Shown: piece after piece, positions 24,258 through 32,318 of the stretch
Position numbering within the stretch: position 1 is the stretch's first letter
Layout of the letters: each line of letters begins with the position of its first letter
Source of the DNA: Betaproteobacteria bacterium
GTDB taxonomy: Bacteria > Pseudomonadota > Gammaproteobacteria > Burkholderiales > Burkholderiaceae_C
Assembly (NCBI GenBank): GCA_013289985.1
Contig: JABCYW010000057.1
Location: 1-33,158 of the forward strand
Length of the DNA stretch: 33,158 nt
Direction of reading: 5' to 3'
Notes under the pieces: generated by a model
What the model saw: the letters and a program-made list of their open reading frames with translations, nothing else
The model's database searches: none
What the model was told of the DNA's origin: nothing
Made by a program: the position numbers and the translations under genes

Positions 24258-24605
24258 CTACTTGCCGGTGACCTTGTCCACGCCCTCGTGGATGACGTGG
24301 CCCGTGGCCTTCACGCCCTGGTGGATCGCGTGGCCGGTGGCCTTCACGCCGGTGTGCACCGCATGGCCCGTGGCACGCACGGCGCCGTGCACCGCGTGGC
24401 CGGTGGCGCGCACGCCCTTGTGGATGGCGTGGCCGGCCTCGCGGGCGTCCTCGCGCACGCCGCTGTCGGCGACGCGGGTGTCGTGCTGCGAACTGGCGTA
24501 CGCGTCGTCCATGCGCTGCTGGCGCGCGGCGTCGTCGGTCTGGGCGAAGGCCCCGGCGGAGAGTGCGACGAAGGCAATGGCCAGGGCGGAATGGATCTTG
24601 TTCAT
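24258..24605 (-). CDS. Small exported protein with 11-residue His-rich tandem repeats
   Basis: I do not recognise a named family. The 115-aa product has a signal peptide (about 1-21, ending AFA). After a polar segment come five 11-residue repeats: GHAIHKGVRAT (58-68), GHAVHGAVRAT, GHAVHTGVKAT, GHAIHQGVKAT (91-101), then GHVIHEGVDKV. Each has the HxxH spacing, giving ten His in all. Eleven-residue periodicity suits an amphipathic hendecad helix, as in late-embryogenesis-abundant-like proteins. The HxxH pairs could bind metal. Both are inference. GAGGT precedes ATG 24605 by about 5 nt. The coding DNA is correspondingly a 33-bp tandem repeat. It is probably periplasmic. Confidence 0.8.
   Translation of the reverse strand: MNKIHSALAIAFVALSAGAFAQTDDAARQQRMDDAYASSQHDTRVADSGVREDAREAGHAIHKGVRATGHAVHGAVRATGHAVHTGVKATGHAIHQGVKATGHVIHEGVDKVTGK
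24264..24434. repeat. 33-bp coding tandem repeat, five units
   Basis: The stretch encoding residues 58 to about 114 of the His-rich protein consists of five diverged 33-bp units with the frame kept. Such an array may change in copy number by slippage or recombination. Confidence 0.75.
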
Positions 24606-24676
24606 GACAACCTCGATAAGTAAGCGTGTCGCAACGCGACAGCGGATGATGGCAGAGCTTGCAGCAAGCGGCGGAC

Positions 24677-25852
24677 CTACTTCAGAAGCGTGGCCTTGAA
24701 GTGCATCCACACCAGCGTGCCGCCGTCGATCTCCGGCGCGGCCGGGCCCACGGCGCGCTCGGCGAGCCGATTGTCGGTGGCCAGGCCCGGGATCACGTGG
24801 CCGCTGCCGTGCAGCACCACCTGCTGCGACACCTGGCCGCTGACGCAGTTGGAGCGCACGATGCGCTCGGCCCAGCGGTGGCGCTCGTCGGCGCCCTGCT
24901 CGGTGATGGCCTCGCGCGCGGTGGGCGCGGCGCAACCGGCCCGGTCGGCCCAGAAGCGGAAGGTGTCGTCGGCCGAGCGCAGCCCGGCCTGGATCTCGCC
25001 GCGGCGCACCGTGCCGTCCACCTGGCCGCGGAACGGCACCGCCGGATCCTCCGTGCCGTTGACGGCCAGCCAGGGCAAGGGCCGCGGCGACTTGCAGTTG
25101 CGCGCGAGCGCGTCGGGCATCGTCGAGAGCAGGCTGGCCGCAGCGCGCAGCGCCTCGCCGGCGTCGCAGGCGAAGCGCATGGTCATGAAGCCGCCGTGGG
25201 CCGACCCCACCATGAACACCGCCGACGGGTCGCCGTGGTCCTGCGCGATGACCTCGGCGATCACGGCCTTGAGGAAGCGCACGTCGTCGATGGTGGAGGC
25301 GGGGCCGCCGCCGATCGGCGTGCGCACGTCGTTCCAGTGGCGATCCAGCGCCTCGGGCGCCACGACCAGGAAGCCTTCGCGCGCGCCCAGCGTGGGCAGG
25401 CTGGTCTCGCGCCAGATGTCCTCGGCCGACTGCGTGCCGCCGTGCAGCAGCACCACCACCGGCAGGCGCCCGGCGCCGCGCGCGCCCGGCGCGGGCTGCA
25501 CGAGGTAGCTGCGATCGAGGCCGCCCACGGCGATATGGCGCCGCTTCGCGGTGGCCAGGCTGCCGCGCTCGGGCATCGCGCCGGAGCTCGTGCGGGCCCG
25601 CATCATCGAGGTGGCCAGCAGCGCGTTGGAGGCGGCGCCGGCCGAGGTGCGCGCCGGGCCGGAGGCCGCGGGCGGGGCGGGCGACAACAGGTTGGCGTCG
25701 GGATCCACGAGCGTGACGGCGCTGACGTCGACGATGGCCTGGGCCGGAGCCATGGCCAGCGCGAGCGTGCCCAGCAGCGCCATGACGAGCGCCGCCATGC
25801 CGCGCTGGAGGCGGCCGGTGGCCTGCGACGGACGTCCGGTGGTTTGACTCAT
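24677..25852 (-). CDS. Depolymerase/LpqC-like exported esterase with altered nucleophile motif
   Basis: The 391-aa product has a membrane or signal segment (about residues 18-39, ending AQA), a low-complexity linker (55-100) and an alpha/beta-hydrolase domain of the PHB depolymerase/LpqC type. VVVLLHGGTQSAEDI (132-146) gives the oxyanion loop. D269 (NGTEDPAVPF) and H352 (HGSGHVIPG) fit the acid and base. The expected nucleophile elbow GxSxGG is GSAHGG (216-221): the central Ser is Ala218, with Ser217 one place earlier. Either the serine has shifted or the protein is catalytically dead. ATG 25852 is chosen as the start of the exported protein. It is separated from the His-rich gene by 71 nt. 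Confidence 0.82.
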   Translation of the reverse strand: MSQTTGRPSQATGRLQRGMAALVMALLGTLALAMAPAQAIVDVSAVTLVDPDANLLSPAPPAASGPARTSAGAASNALLATSMMRARTSSGAMPERGSLATAKRRHIAVGGLDRSYLVQPAPGARGAGRLPVVVLLHGGTQSAEDIWRETSLPTLGAREGFLVVAPEALDRHWNDVRTPIGGGPASTIDDVRFLKAVIAEVIAQDHGDPSAVFMVGSAHGGFMTMRFACDAGEALRAAASLLSTMPDALARNCKSPRPLPWLAVNGTEDPAVPFRGQVDGTVRRGEIQAGLRSADDTFRFWADRAGCAAPTAREAITEQGADERHRWAERIVRSNCVSGQVSQQVVLHGSGHVIPGLATDNRLAERAVGPAAPEIDGGTLVWMHFKATLLK

Positions 25853-26025
25853 GGTTGTTGTTCTCGAGCAGCTTGTCCAACGCGCGGCCGAGCACGTCCG
25901 TTGACGGAACAAGCCTGTACCGCCGCTGACCGCCCGCCATCACGGTTGCGGGCCGGACGCTGCCGGCGTGGCGATCCCTGTTGATCGAACTCGACAGCGC
26001 GAGTTCCGCCCGACACAAAGTTTTG

Positions 26026-26047
26026 CCTTCACTCGCACGGGTGAAGG
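26026..26047. repeat. Inverted repeat upstream of the esterase gene
   Basis: CCTTCAC (26026-26032) and GTGAAGG (26041-26047) form a 7-bp dyad with an 8-nt spacer, followed by a second GTGAAG at 26051. It lies in the 274-nt gap between the HD-GYP gene stop and the esterase start. It could be an operator for the esterase or a 3' structure of the HD-GYP gene. I see no gene in this gap. Confidence 0.4.
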
Positions 26048-26126
26048 TTTGTGAAGTTGCACGCGGCCGGCGACTTTGCGCCGGGCGACGGGCTCATCCT
26101 CCCGGACGGCCCGAACTGCGGGTTGC

Positions 26127-27392
26127 TCAGCCCATCGCGAGCGACTCGCACACCTCGTCGAGCACCGCCGCCTCTTCCGGCGGCAGCTTGCCGGCGGCCA
26201 GCAGCGTGGCGCGCTGCACCCCGCGCAGGCGGAAGTACAACTCGTCCTCGAGCGCCTCCACCTCCGCGGCGTCGGCGGCGGCCATCGTGTCGACGTTGCT
26301 CCACAGGCCGCTCTCGTTCCAGCCGGCGCGCAGGCGCGAGATGAGGTACTGCGCCAGCTCCAGCGCCTTCTTCATCGCCAGATGCTTCGAGCGCCCGGCG
26401 ACGACGGCCACGTTGGCCTCGGCGGCGTTCAGCACGCTGTCCAGCGCCACGAGGCGCGCCTGCACGTCGGCCGGTTCCATCACCGACTTCTGCGGCGCCA
26501 GCGCCGTGGCGGCCTGCGTGATGCGGCCCATCCAGTGCTGGTCGAACTCGCCCGGCACGGCGCGCAGCGCCACGCTCGCGCGCAGCAGCGTGTCGTAGGG
26601 GCTGCGCGCGGCGCTCAGCGTGGCCTCGGTCACGGCCAGCAGGCGGCCCAGCGGCGAGAAGCGGTCGGCCCCGAGGGCGTGCGGATAGCCCGAGCCGTCG
26701 AGGCGCTCATGGTGCTCGGCCACGGCGCGCGCGAGCGAGGCCGGGTAGTTGGTGAGCTGCGAGATCAGCAGCGAGCCCACGTGCGGGTGCACCACCAGTT
26801 GCTGGTAGCTCACGAAGTCGAGCGCGCGGTCGGCGTCGGCCTCGCCGTGCGCCGACGCGATGTACATCTCGCCGAGATCGTGCGTCAGGCCGCACAACAT
26901 GGCCAGGCGGATAGCCGCGACGTCGCCGCCGCTGGCGGCCATCAGCGCGCCGTTGAGGGCCATGGCGGCGATGGCGTGGTCGTAGGCCTGGGGACGCGAG
27001 GTCTCGGCCGCCGTCAGCAGCAGCTGCACCACCGGATGCAGCGGCAGGTAGGCCGCCTCGCGCGCGAGGCGCGCGCCGTGCGCGCGCAGCACGGGCGCGA
27101 GGGGCGTGTCGGCCTGCAGCAGCTCGTTGAGGGAATCCAGCAGCGTGATGGACGTGACGCCGTCCTGCGCCACCAGGCAGCTCTCCAGCGGCTGGCGCAG
27201 CTGGCGATCGAGCAGCTTTCGCTGCAGCGCGGCGGACACCGGCTGGTTGCTGGCCCACAGCTTGATGCCGGAGATGTCGAAGATGTCGGTCGCCGCGATG
27301 ATCCGCTTGGTCTCGCTCGCCTCCAGGATGGCGGCCAGCGCGTGCGGGTTGGCACTCCGGAACGAGGTGTCGTGGTGGGACAGGGTCGACAT
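26127..27392 (-). CDS. HD-GYP domain protein, putative c-di-GMP phosphodiesterase
   Basis: Predicted cytoplasmic signalling protein of 421 aa. The HD-GYP core is visible: H139, the HD pair 171-172 (THDLGEMY where many members have HDIGK), H202/H204 (VVHPHVGS), HH 227-228 and HHERLDGSGYP (227-237). The N-terminal 130 residues (KRIIAATDIFDISGIKLWASNQPVS) are unrecognised and probably a sensor or adaptor part. The C-terminal 150 residues are helical, with no receiver domain. Metal-site residues appear mostly intact, so hydrolysis of c-di-GMP is plausible. ATG 27392 is chosen; no strong ribosome-binding site. It forms a c-di-GMP pair by theme with the GGDEF protein at the window end, but they are not linked in an operon. 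Confidence 0.85.
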   Translation of the reverse strand: MSTLSHHDTSFRSANPHALAAILEASETKRIIAATDIFDISGIKLWASNQPVSAALQRKLLDRQLRQPLESCLVAQDGVTSITLLDSLNELLQADTPLAPVLRAHGARLAREAAYLPLHPVVQLLLTAAETSRPQAYDHAIAAMALNGALMAASGGDVAAIRLAMLCGLTHDLGEMYIASAHGEADADRALDFVSYQQLVVHPHVGSLLISQLTNYPASLARAVAEHHERLDGSGYPHALGADRFSPLGRLLAVTEATLSAARSPYDTLLRASVALRAVPGEFDQHWMGRITQAATALAPQKSVMEPADVQARLVALDSVLNAAEANVAVVAGRSKHLAMKKALELAQYLISRLRAGWNESGLWSNVDTMAAADAAEVEALEDELYFRLRGVQRATLLAAGKLPPEEAAVLDEVCESLAMG

Positions 27393-27512
27393 GGCAGCGG
27401 TTTCGGGAGTTTCGTTTCTCCTTCTTCGGCCGCCGGCGCGGGAGATCAAGGGCGTCGATTCAGAGAAAACCCTTGGTCTTGCCTGGTTGACTCCCCGCGG
27501 GCCGCGCGTCGA

Positions 27513-28181
27513 TCAACGCCTGGCCTGCGCAGCCACCACCAGCGGCTCGAGGGTGGGCATCAACACCTGCCGTGCGATCTCGCCATAGGTGGCGTCATCC
27601 GGGTGCAGGCCGTCGGTCAGGTGGCGACGCCAGTGCGGTTGCGCGCGCATCCATGTCTCGACATCGGCGACCGGTGCATGCTGCTCGGCCGCCACCTGGC
27701 GCATCACGCGCGCGTATTTCGGCGAGGGCCAGCCGACGGTCACGGGGTTGGGCGTCTCGTAGACCGTGGGATGCAGGCGGCGCAGCTGCTCCGCGTACTT
27801 CGCGAGCGGAACCTTGGTGTAGGCATCGTTCAACGCGTGGTTGACGACCACGATGTCGGCGTCGACCTCCCGGGGCCACGGCCTGTTGCGGCCGTCGGTG
27901 CCGGCCAGCAGCTGGGCGCTGGCGGAGCCGGGCACGGCGCGCTCGGTGACGATCACCGCGCCGGCGCCGAAACGGGCATCCATCAACGACTGCAGCACGG
28001 CCGCCGGCGGGTGCGCGGTCTGCTTGTCCGTCCTGCCGTCGTAGCCGAACTGCGTGGAATCGCCGAACAGCTGGATGCGCACGGGCTGTGCCGGCAGCGC
28101 CCAGGCATGGATCGAGGCGATGGACAGGCTTGCGCCGAACAGGACGGCGCGCAAGAGCGACGGGATGCAGCGCAGGGTCAT
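27513..28181 (-). CDS. SGNH/GDSL-family hydrolase, exported
   Basis: The 222-aa product has a signal peptide (about 1-28, ending AWA) and SGNH blocks: FGDST (39-43, nucleophile S42), G85 (AVPGSAS), an Asn in NHALND (114-119) and DGLHPDD (190-196, D190 and H193). It is likely a periplasmic or secreted esterase or deacetylase; the substrate could be a polysaccharide acetyl group or a lipid, which the sequence does not settle. ATG 28181 starts the signal peptide and has a weak ribosome-binding site. It lies upstream of the HD-GYP gene with a 120-nt gap. Confidence 0.87.
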   Translation of the reverse strand: MTLRCIPSLLRAVLFGASLSIASIHAWALPAQPVRIQLFGDSTQFGYDGRTDKQTAHPPAAVLQSLMDARFGAGAVIVTERAVPGSASAQLLAGTDGRNRPWPREVDADIVVVNHALNDAYTKVPLAKYAEQLRRLHPTVYETPNPVTVGWPSPKYARVMRQVAAEQHAPVADVETWMRAQPHWRRHLTDGLHPDDATYGEIARQVLMPTLEPLVVAAQARR

Positions 28182-28343
28182 TCGCGGCTCGCATGAGTGG
28201 ATGGAGCTGCGAAGTCTGCGGTCGCCATGACGCCCGCGCAAGGCCGCGCGCCGTCGTCCGCACCCCTGTTCCGGCCACCCGTCTCATGGCGGCGATCCGC
28301 TCGACCCGGCAGCCGGGTTCCGACGAATTGCCGCCGGGGCCTC

Positions 28344-28598
28344 TCAGTGCGCGAAGTGCTGGATCACGTACAGCAGGATCAGCGCGCCGACCACCGAGAG
28401 CACGATGCCGGCGGGATGCACGAGCGCGCCGTCGGCCGGCTTGCTGAACAACCGGGCGATGAAGCCGCCGATGAACGAGCCGGCGATGCCGACGAGGCCC
28501 GTCATCAAGAGGCCCATGTGCTCGGCGCCCGGCATGAGGAACCGGGCAATGGCCCCGACGACGATACCGACGACGAACATCCAGATCAGATGGAACAT
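28344..28598 (-). CDS. GlsB/YeaQ/YmgE-family small membrane protein
   Basis: The 84-aa integral membrane protein has three predicted helices: residues 2-21 (FHLIWMFVVGIVVGAIARFL), about 28-50 (GLLMTGLVGIAGSFIGGFIARLF) and about 62-80 (PAGIVLSVVGALILLYVIQHF). Glycine-rich GxxxG-like spacing is typical of this 'transglycosylase-associated' stress-linked family, whose biochemical role is not established. GGAG lies 7 nt before ATG 28598. It is flanked by the DUF4126 gene upstream and the SGNH gene downstream. Confidence 0.9.
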   Translation of the reverse strand: MFHLIWMFVVGIVVGAIARFLMPGAEHMGLLMTGLVGIAGSFIGGFIARLFSKPADGALVHPAGIVLSVVGALILLYVIQHFAH

Positions 28599-28687
28599 TT
28601 CAAATCTCCTCGTGAAGGGAACTCCCAGCCCGGCTGGAGTGTAGTGCCGCGCCCGGGCATCCGGCCCCGGTTTTCCCCGTACATCCT

Positions 28688-29302
28688 TCAGAGGACGTCG
28701 CCGCCACGGCCAAGGCGCCGCCGAAGCTGCGCGAACGTCCCGCGCACGAAGCGGAACAGGCGCGTCGTGAGCGCCACCATCGCCACCAGCACGACGGCGA
28801 GGACGGCGAAGAACGCCCAGGGATGATCCCAGGACAGCCACAGCATGGCCGGCACGGCGGCATCGCCGGACAGGGACAGCGCGATGTTGGAGAACGGCTC
28901 CGGCGACGTGTTGACCGCGGCGCGCGTGGTGGCCTTGGCCGCGTGCGAGGTGGCGGCGAGCGTGCCCCCGAGCAGGCCTGCGACGATGGCCCACGACTCG
29001 CTGTCGCCGCCGAACACGCTGGCCGCGAGCATCGCGCCCGCGGGGATGCGCACGACCGTGTGCACGGCGTCCCACAGCGAGTCGAGCCAGGGCACCTTGT
29101 CGACGACGAACTCGATCACCAGCATCGCGCCGCTGGCCCACAGCAGCAGCGGCTGCTGCAGCACATGCAGGCCCGGCGGCAACGCGACCAGGCCCAGGCG
29201 GCCCGCCAGGCCGGTGAGGAAGACCACCGCGTACAGGCGCAGCCCGCTGGCCCAACCCAGCGCTGCCGCGATGGCGATCAGGTGCGGGGTGTCGAGGTTC
29301 AT
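28688..29302 (-). CDS. DUF4126 family membrane protein
   Basis: The 204-aa product has predicted membrane segments at about residues 8-38, 50-68, 100-122 and 155-178. The family landmarks are WASGLRLYAVVFLTGLAGRLGLVALP, EFVVDKVPWLDSLWDAVHTVVRIPAGAMLAAS and a Gly/Ala-rich segment. The function of the family is unknown. Its ATG overlaps the stop of the tatD-like gene (ATGA), so it is translationally coupled to it and belongs to the lolCD-tatD operon. Confidence 0.88.
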   Translation of the reverse strand: MNLDTPHLIAIAAALGWASGLRLYAVVFLTGLAGRLGLVALPPGLHVLQQPLLLWASGAMLVIEFVVDKVPWLDSLWDAVHTVVRIPAGAMLAASVFGGDSESWAIVAGLLGGTLAATSHAAKATTRAAVNTSPEPFSNIALSLSGDAAVPAMLWLSWDHPWAFFAVLAVVLVAMVALTTRLFRFVRGTFAQLRRRLGRGGDVL

Positions 29303-30162
29303 CGAGAACGGATCATGCGCCTGTTCGCCTCCGGCAACTGCGCCAGCTTCGGCATCACGGCCACGGCATTGGCCCGGGTCAGCGCCGCGAGATCCGCGAG
29401 CGACAGGCCCCGCAACGCCGCCAGGCTCTCCGCGATGCGCGCCACCTCCGCCGGCTCGTTGCGCGCCTGCGGCAGCGGCGGCACGTGCGCCTCGCGCTCG
29501 GTGGCGGTGCGATAGAGCCAATGCGGCGGGATGTCGGGCGAGTCGGTCTCCAGCACCGGCGCCGAGTCCGGCACCGCGGCGGCGATGCGACGGATCTGCA
29601 GGGCGGAGTCGAAGGTGACGGTGCCGCCGAAGCCCAGGCGGAAGCCGCGTTCCACGAAATGCGCGGCCTGCTGGTCGCTGCCGTTGAACGCGTGCGCGAT
29701 GCCGCCGGGCACCTCGATGCGGCGCAGGCCGGCCAGCACCGCGTCGGACGAGCGCCGCACGTGCACCAGCACCGGCAGCCCGGCGCGGCGCGCGATCTTC
29801 AGCTGCTCGCGGTAGAAGTGCTCCTGGCGCGGCCGGATGGCCACGAGGCCCGGCACGAACAGGTCGACGCCGATCTCGCCGACGGCCACCAGGCGCGGGT
29901 CGTCCCTGTGATCGCGCAGCGCCTGTTCCAGCTTGTCGAGATCGTCGTCGGCCGCATCGCCCACGCACAGCGGATGGATGCCCAGCGCGTAGGCCTGGCC
30001 GTGCTCGTGCGCCAGCGCGCGCACCGTGTCGAAGTTGAAGACGCCCACGGCGGGGATCACCTGCAGCGTGACGCCCGCCGCGTCGGCGCGCGCGACCACG
30101 GCGGCGCGATCGGCGTCGAACTCGCGGGCGTCGAGATGGCAGTGGGTGTCGATCCACTGCAT
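29299..30162 (-). CDS. TatD-family metal-dependent hydrolase (putative DNase)
   Basis: Predicted cytoplasmic metal-dependent deoxyribonuclease of 287 aa. Metal ligands typical of the family are visible: H7 and H9 (DTHCHLD), E96 (VGEIGVD), H134 (VLVHVRR), H157 (IAHAFNGS) and D207 (ETDSPDIPP). Length and motif order are normal for the family. ATG 30162 is used; it lies 5 nt after the lolD stop, and the gene's own stop overlaps the DUF4126 start. It is therefore in the middle of a tight operon lolC-lolD-tatD-DUF4126. Confidence 0.93.
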   Translation of the reverse strand: MQWIDTHCHLDAREFDADRAAVVARADAAGVTLQVIPAVGVFNFDTVRALAHEHGQAYALGIHPLCVGDAADDDLDKLEQALRDHRDDPRLVAVGEIGVDLFVPGLVAIRPRQEHFYREQLKIARRAGLPVLVHVRRSSDAVLAGLRRIEVPGGIAHAFNGSDQQAAHFVERGFRLGFGGTVTFDSALQIRRIAAAVPDSAPVLETDSPDIPPHWLYRTATEREAHVPPLPQARNEPAEVARIAESLAALRGLSLADLAALTRANAVAVMPKLAQLPEANRRMIRSR

Positions 30163-30167
30163 GGCGT

Positions 30168-30884
30168 TCAGACGTCCTCGGCCACCAGGGGCGGCACCAG
30201 CACGCCACGCTCCAGCCGCAGCTGGCGCTGGCAGCGCGCGGCGATGCGGCCGTCGTGCGTCACGAGCACGAACGCGGTGCCGCGCTCGCGCGCCAGCTGG
30301 AGCATCAGCTCGAACACGCCGTTGGCGGTGTCGCGATCGAGGTTGCCGGTGGGCTCGTCCGCGAGCACGCACGCGGGGCGCGTGACGAGCGCGCGCGCGA
30401 TGGCCACGCGCTGGCGCTCGCCGCCCGAGAGCTCGCCGGGCCGGTGCTGCGCGCGCGGCCCCAGGCCCACGGACTCCAGCATGGCGTGCGCCTGCGTGTG
30501 CGCCTCGGCCGTCTTCACGCGGCGGATCAGCAGCGGCATCGCCACGTTGTCCAGCGCCGAGAACTCGGGCAGCAGGTGGTGGAACTGGTAGACGAAGCCC
30601 AGGTGCTCGTTGCGGAACAGGCCTTGTTGCGCGAGGCCCATCGCGTTGAGGTCCTGGCCCATGAGCGTGACGCGGCCGGCCGTGGGCGCGTCGAGGCCGC
30701 CCAGCAGGTGCAGCAACGTGCTCTTGCCGGAGCCCGACGCGCCGACCACGGCCAGCGTCTCGCCGGCGCGCACCTGCAGGTCGACGTCGTGCAGCACCTG
30801 CACGTCGAGTCCGCCCTCGGAGAAGCGGCGGCCCAGGCCGGTGGCCTGCAGGACGACGCCGTCGGGTGCCTTCATGTCACTCAT
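30168..30884 (-). CDS. lolD: Lipoprotein-releasing ABC transporter ATPase
   Basis: ATPase of the LolCDE complex, which extracts outer-membrane lipoproteins from the inner membrane and passes them to LolA. The 238-aa product has Walker [10 protein letters not shown] (48-56), Q-loop Q100, signature LSGGERQRV (152-160), Walker [13 protein letters not shown] (172-183) and H-loop H210. The segment around [26 protein letters not shown] (95-120) is characteristic of LolD. It overlaps the lolC stop by 8 nt; an internal Met at residue 4 (30875) is an alternative start. Its job is linked to LspA, which is also in this window. Confidence 0.96.
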   Translation of the reverse strand: MSDMKAPDGVVLQATGLGRRFSEGGLDVQVLHDVDLQVRAGETLAVVGASGSGKSTLLHLLGGLDAPTAGRVTLMGQDLNAMGLAQQGLFRNEHLGFVYQFHHLLPEFSALDNVAMPLLIRRVKTAEAHTQAHAMLESVGLGPRAQHRPGELSGGERQRVAIARALVTRPACVLADEPTGNLDRDTANGVFELMLQLARERGTAFVLVTHDGRIAARCQRQLRLERGVLVPPLVAEDV

Positions 30885-32133
30885 AGCGCAGGGCCTCCGC
30901 CGGACGCACGCGGCTGGCGCGCCAGCTCGGATAGACGGTGGCCACGAACGCGAACAGCAGCGACCAGAACGAGATGTGCAGCACCTCCACCAGGTGCGGA
31001 TCGCTGGGCATGCGGTCGATCAGGTACACGCTGGCCGGCAGGAAGGTGGTGTGCAGCAGGTGCTCGATGGCGGGCACGATGGACGGGATGTTGTAGGCCA
31101 CCAGCAGCCCGAACGCCACGCCGCCCAGCGTGCCGGCGATCCCCGACGACGCGCCCTGCACCATGAAGATCAGCATGATGGAGCGCGGGCTCGCGCCCAG
31201 CGTGCGCAGGATGGCGATGTCGGCCTGCTTGTCGGTGACGGTCATCACCAGCGTCGACACGAGGTTGAACGCGGCGACCGCCACGATCAGCGTGAGGATG
31301 ATGAACATCATCGTCTTCTCGATCTGCACCGCGTCGTACCAGGCGGCGTTGGTGCGCGTCCAGTCCTGCACGCGCACGTGCTCGCCGAGGCCGGCGGCCA
31401 GGCGGCCGGCGGCCGCGCGGGCGTCGTGCACGTCGGCCAGGCGCAGCTGCACGCCCGTGGGGCCGCCGGTGCGGTACAGCCTGGCGGTGTCGTCGAGGGC
31501 GGCCAGCGCCAGCGCGCTGTCGTACTCGTAGTGGCCCACCGAGAACAGGCCCACCACGTTGAACGACTTCAGGCGCGGCAGCGCGCCCGCGGGCGTCACC
31601 TGCGCGCCCGGCGCGATGACCGTCACCTGGTCGCCGACGGTCACGCCCAGCGAGCGCGCCAGCTCGGACCCCAGCACGATGTTCCAGCTGCCGGGGGTGA
31701 GCTTGTCCAGCACGCCGTTGTGCTGCAGGTCGGCCGCCAGGTCGTTGATGCCCGCCTCCTCGGCCGGCTGCACGCCGCGCACCACCGCGCCGCGCATGCC
31801 GTCGCCGTGGGCCAGCAGCGACTGGGTCTCGGTGTAGGGCGCGGCCGCGCGGATCGTCGGCTCGAGGCTTTCGGCCTGCTTCGCGAGCGCGGCCCAGTCA
31901 GGCAGGGCGTCGCCGTTCTCGTCCATCAGCTGCACGTGGGCGATGGCCTTGAGCATGCGGTCGCTCACCTCCTTCTGGAAGCCGTTCATCACCGACAGCA
32001 CGATGATCAGCGCCGCCACGCCCAGCGCGATGCCCAGCATCGACACCAACGAAATGAACGAAATGAACGCGTTACGCCGCCCGGCGCGGCCGGCGCGCGT
32101 GTAGCGCCAGCCAATCAACCACTCGAAGGGCAC
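30877..32133 (-). CDS. lolC: Lipoprotein-releasing system permease (LolC/LolE)
   Basis: Inner-membrane subunit of LolCDE. The 418-aa product has the MacB/FtsX-type layout: TM1 about 24-48 ([25 protein letters not shown]), a large periplasmic domain (about 50-270), then TM2 275-299, TM3 about 317-347 and TM4 about 384-403. The N-terminal [13 protein letters not shown] segment is typical. GTG at 32133 is preferred to a start at 32160 because family homology begins there and a GGGGA site lies 6 nt upstream. Only one LolC/E-type gene is present here, so in this organism it may pair as a homodimer (LolF-like) or have its partner elsewhere. It is divergent from the GAF-GGDEF gene. Confidence 0.94.
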   Translation of the reverse strand: MPFEWLIGWRYTRAGRAGRRNAFISFISLVSMLGIALGVAALIIVLSVMNGFQKEVSDRMLKAIAHVQLMDENGDALPDWAALAKQAESLEPTIRAAAPYTETQSLLAHGDGMRGAVVRGVQPAEEAGINDLAADLQHNGVLDKLTPGSWNIVLGSELARSLGVTVGDQVTVIAPGAQVTPAGALPRLKSFNVVGLFSVGHYEYDSALALAALDDTARLYRTGGPTGVQLRLADVHDARAAAGRLAAGLGEHVRVQDWTRTNAAWYDAVQIEKTMMFIILTLIVAVAAFNLVSTLVMTVTDKQADIAILRTLGASPRSIMLIFMVQGASSGIAGTLGGVAFGLLVAYNIPSIVPAIEHLLHTTFLPASVYLIDRMPSDPHLVEVLHISFWSLLFAFVATVYPSWRASRVRPAEALRYE

Positions 32134-32318
32134 TCGATTTCCCCGCCCGCGTGGACGCACGCCGGCAACCGTTCATTCTAGGCGGCGGCCACGGCCGGTC
32201 GCCTAGCCCCCGCGAACTGTCGAGAAGGCGGGTTTCTGATGGAATCCCGGAGCGCGAACAGGCTCTAAGATGGCAATCGCACACCGGGCGCAGATTGAGC
32301 GCCTGAGAGAATGGATCA

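Noticed and set aside
24264-24434. CRISPR-like array
   Set aside because: The regular 33-bp periodicity is contiguous coding repeats in frame, without spacers.
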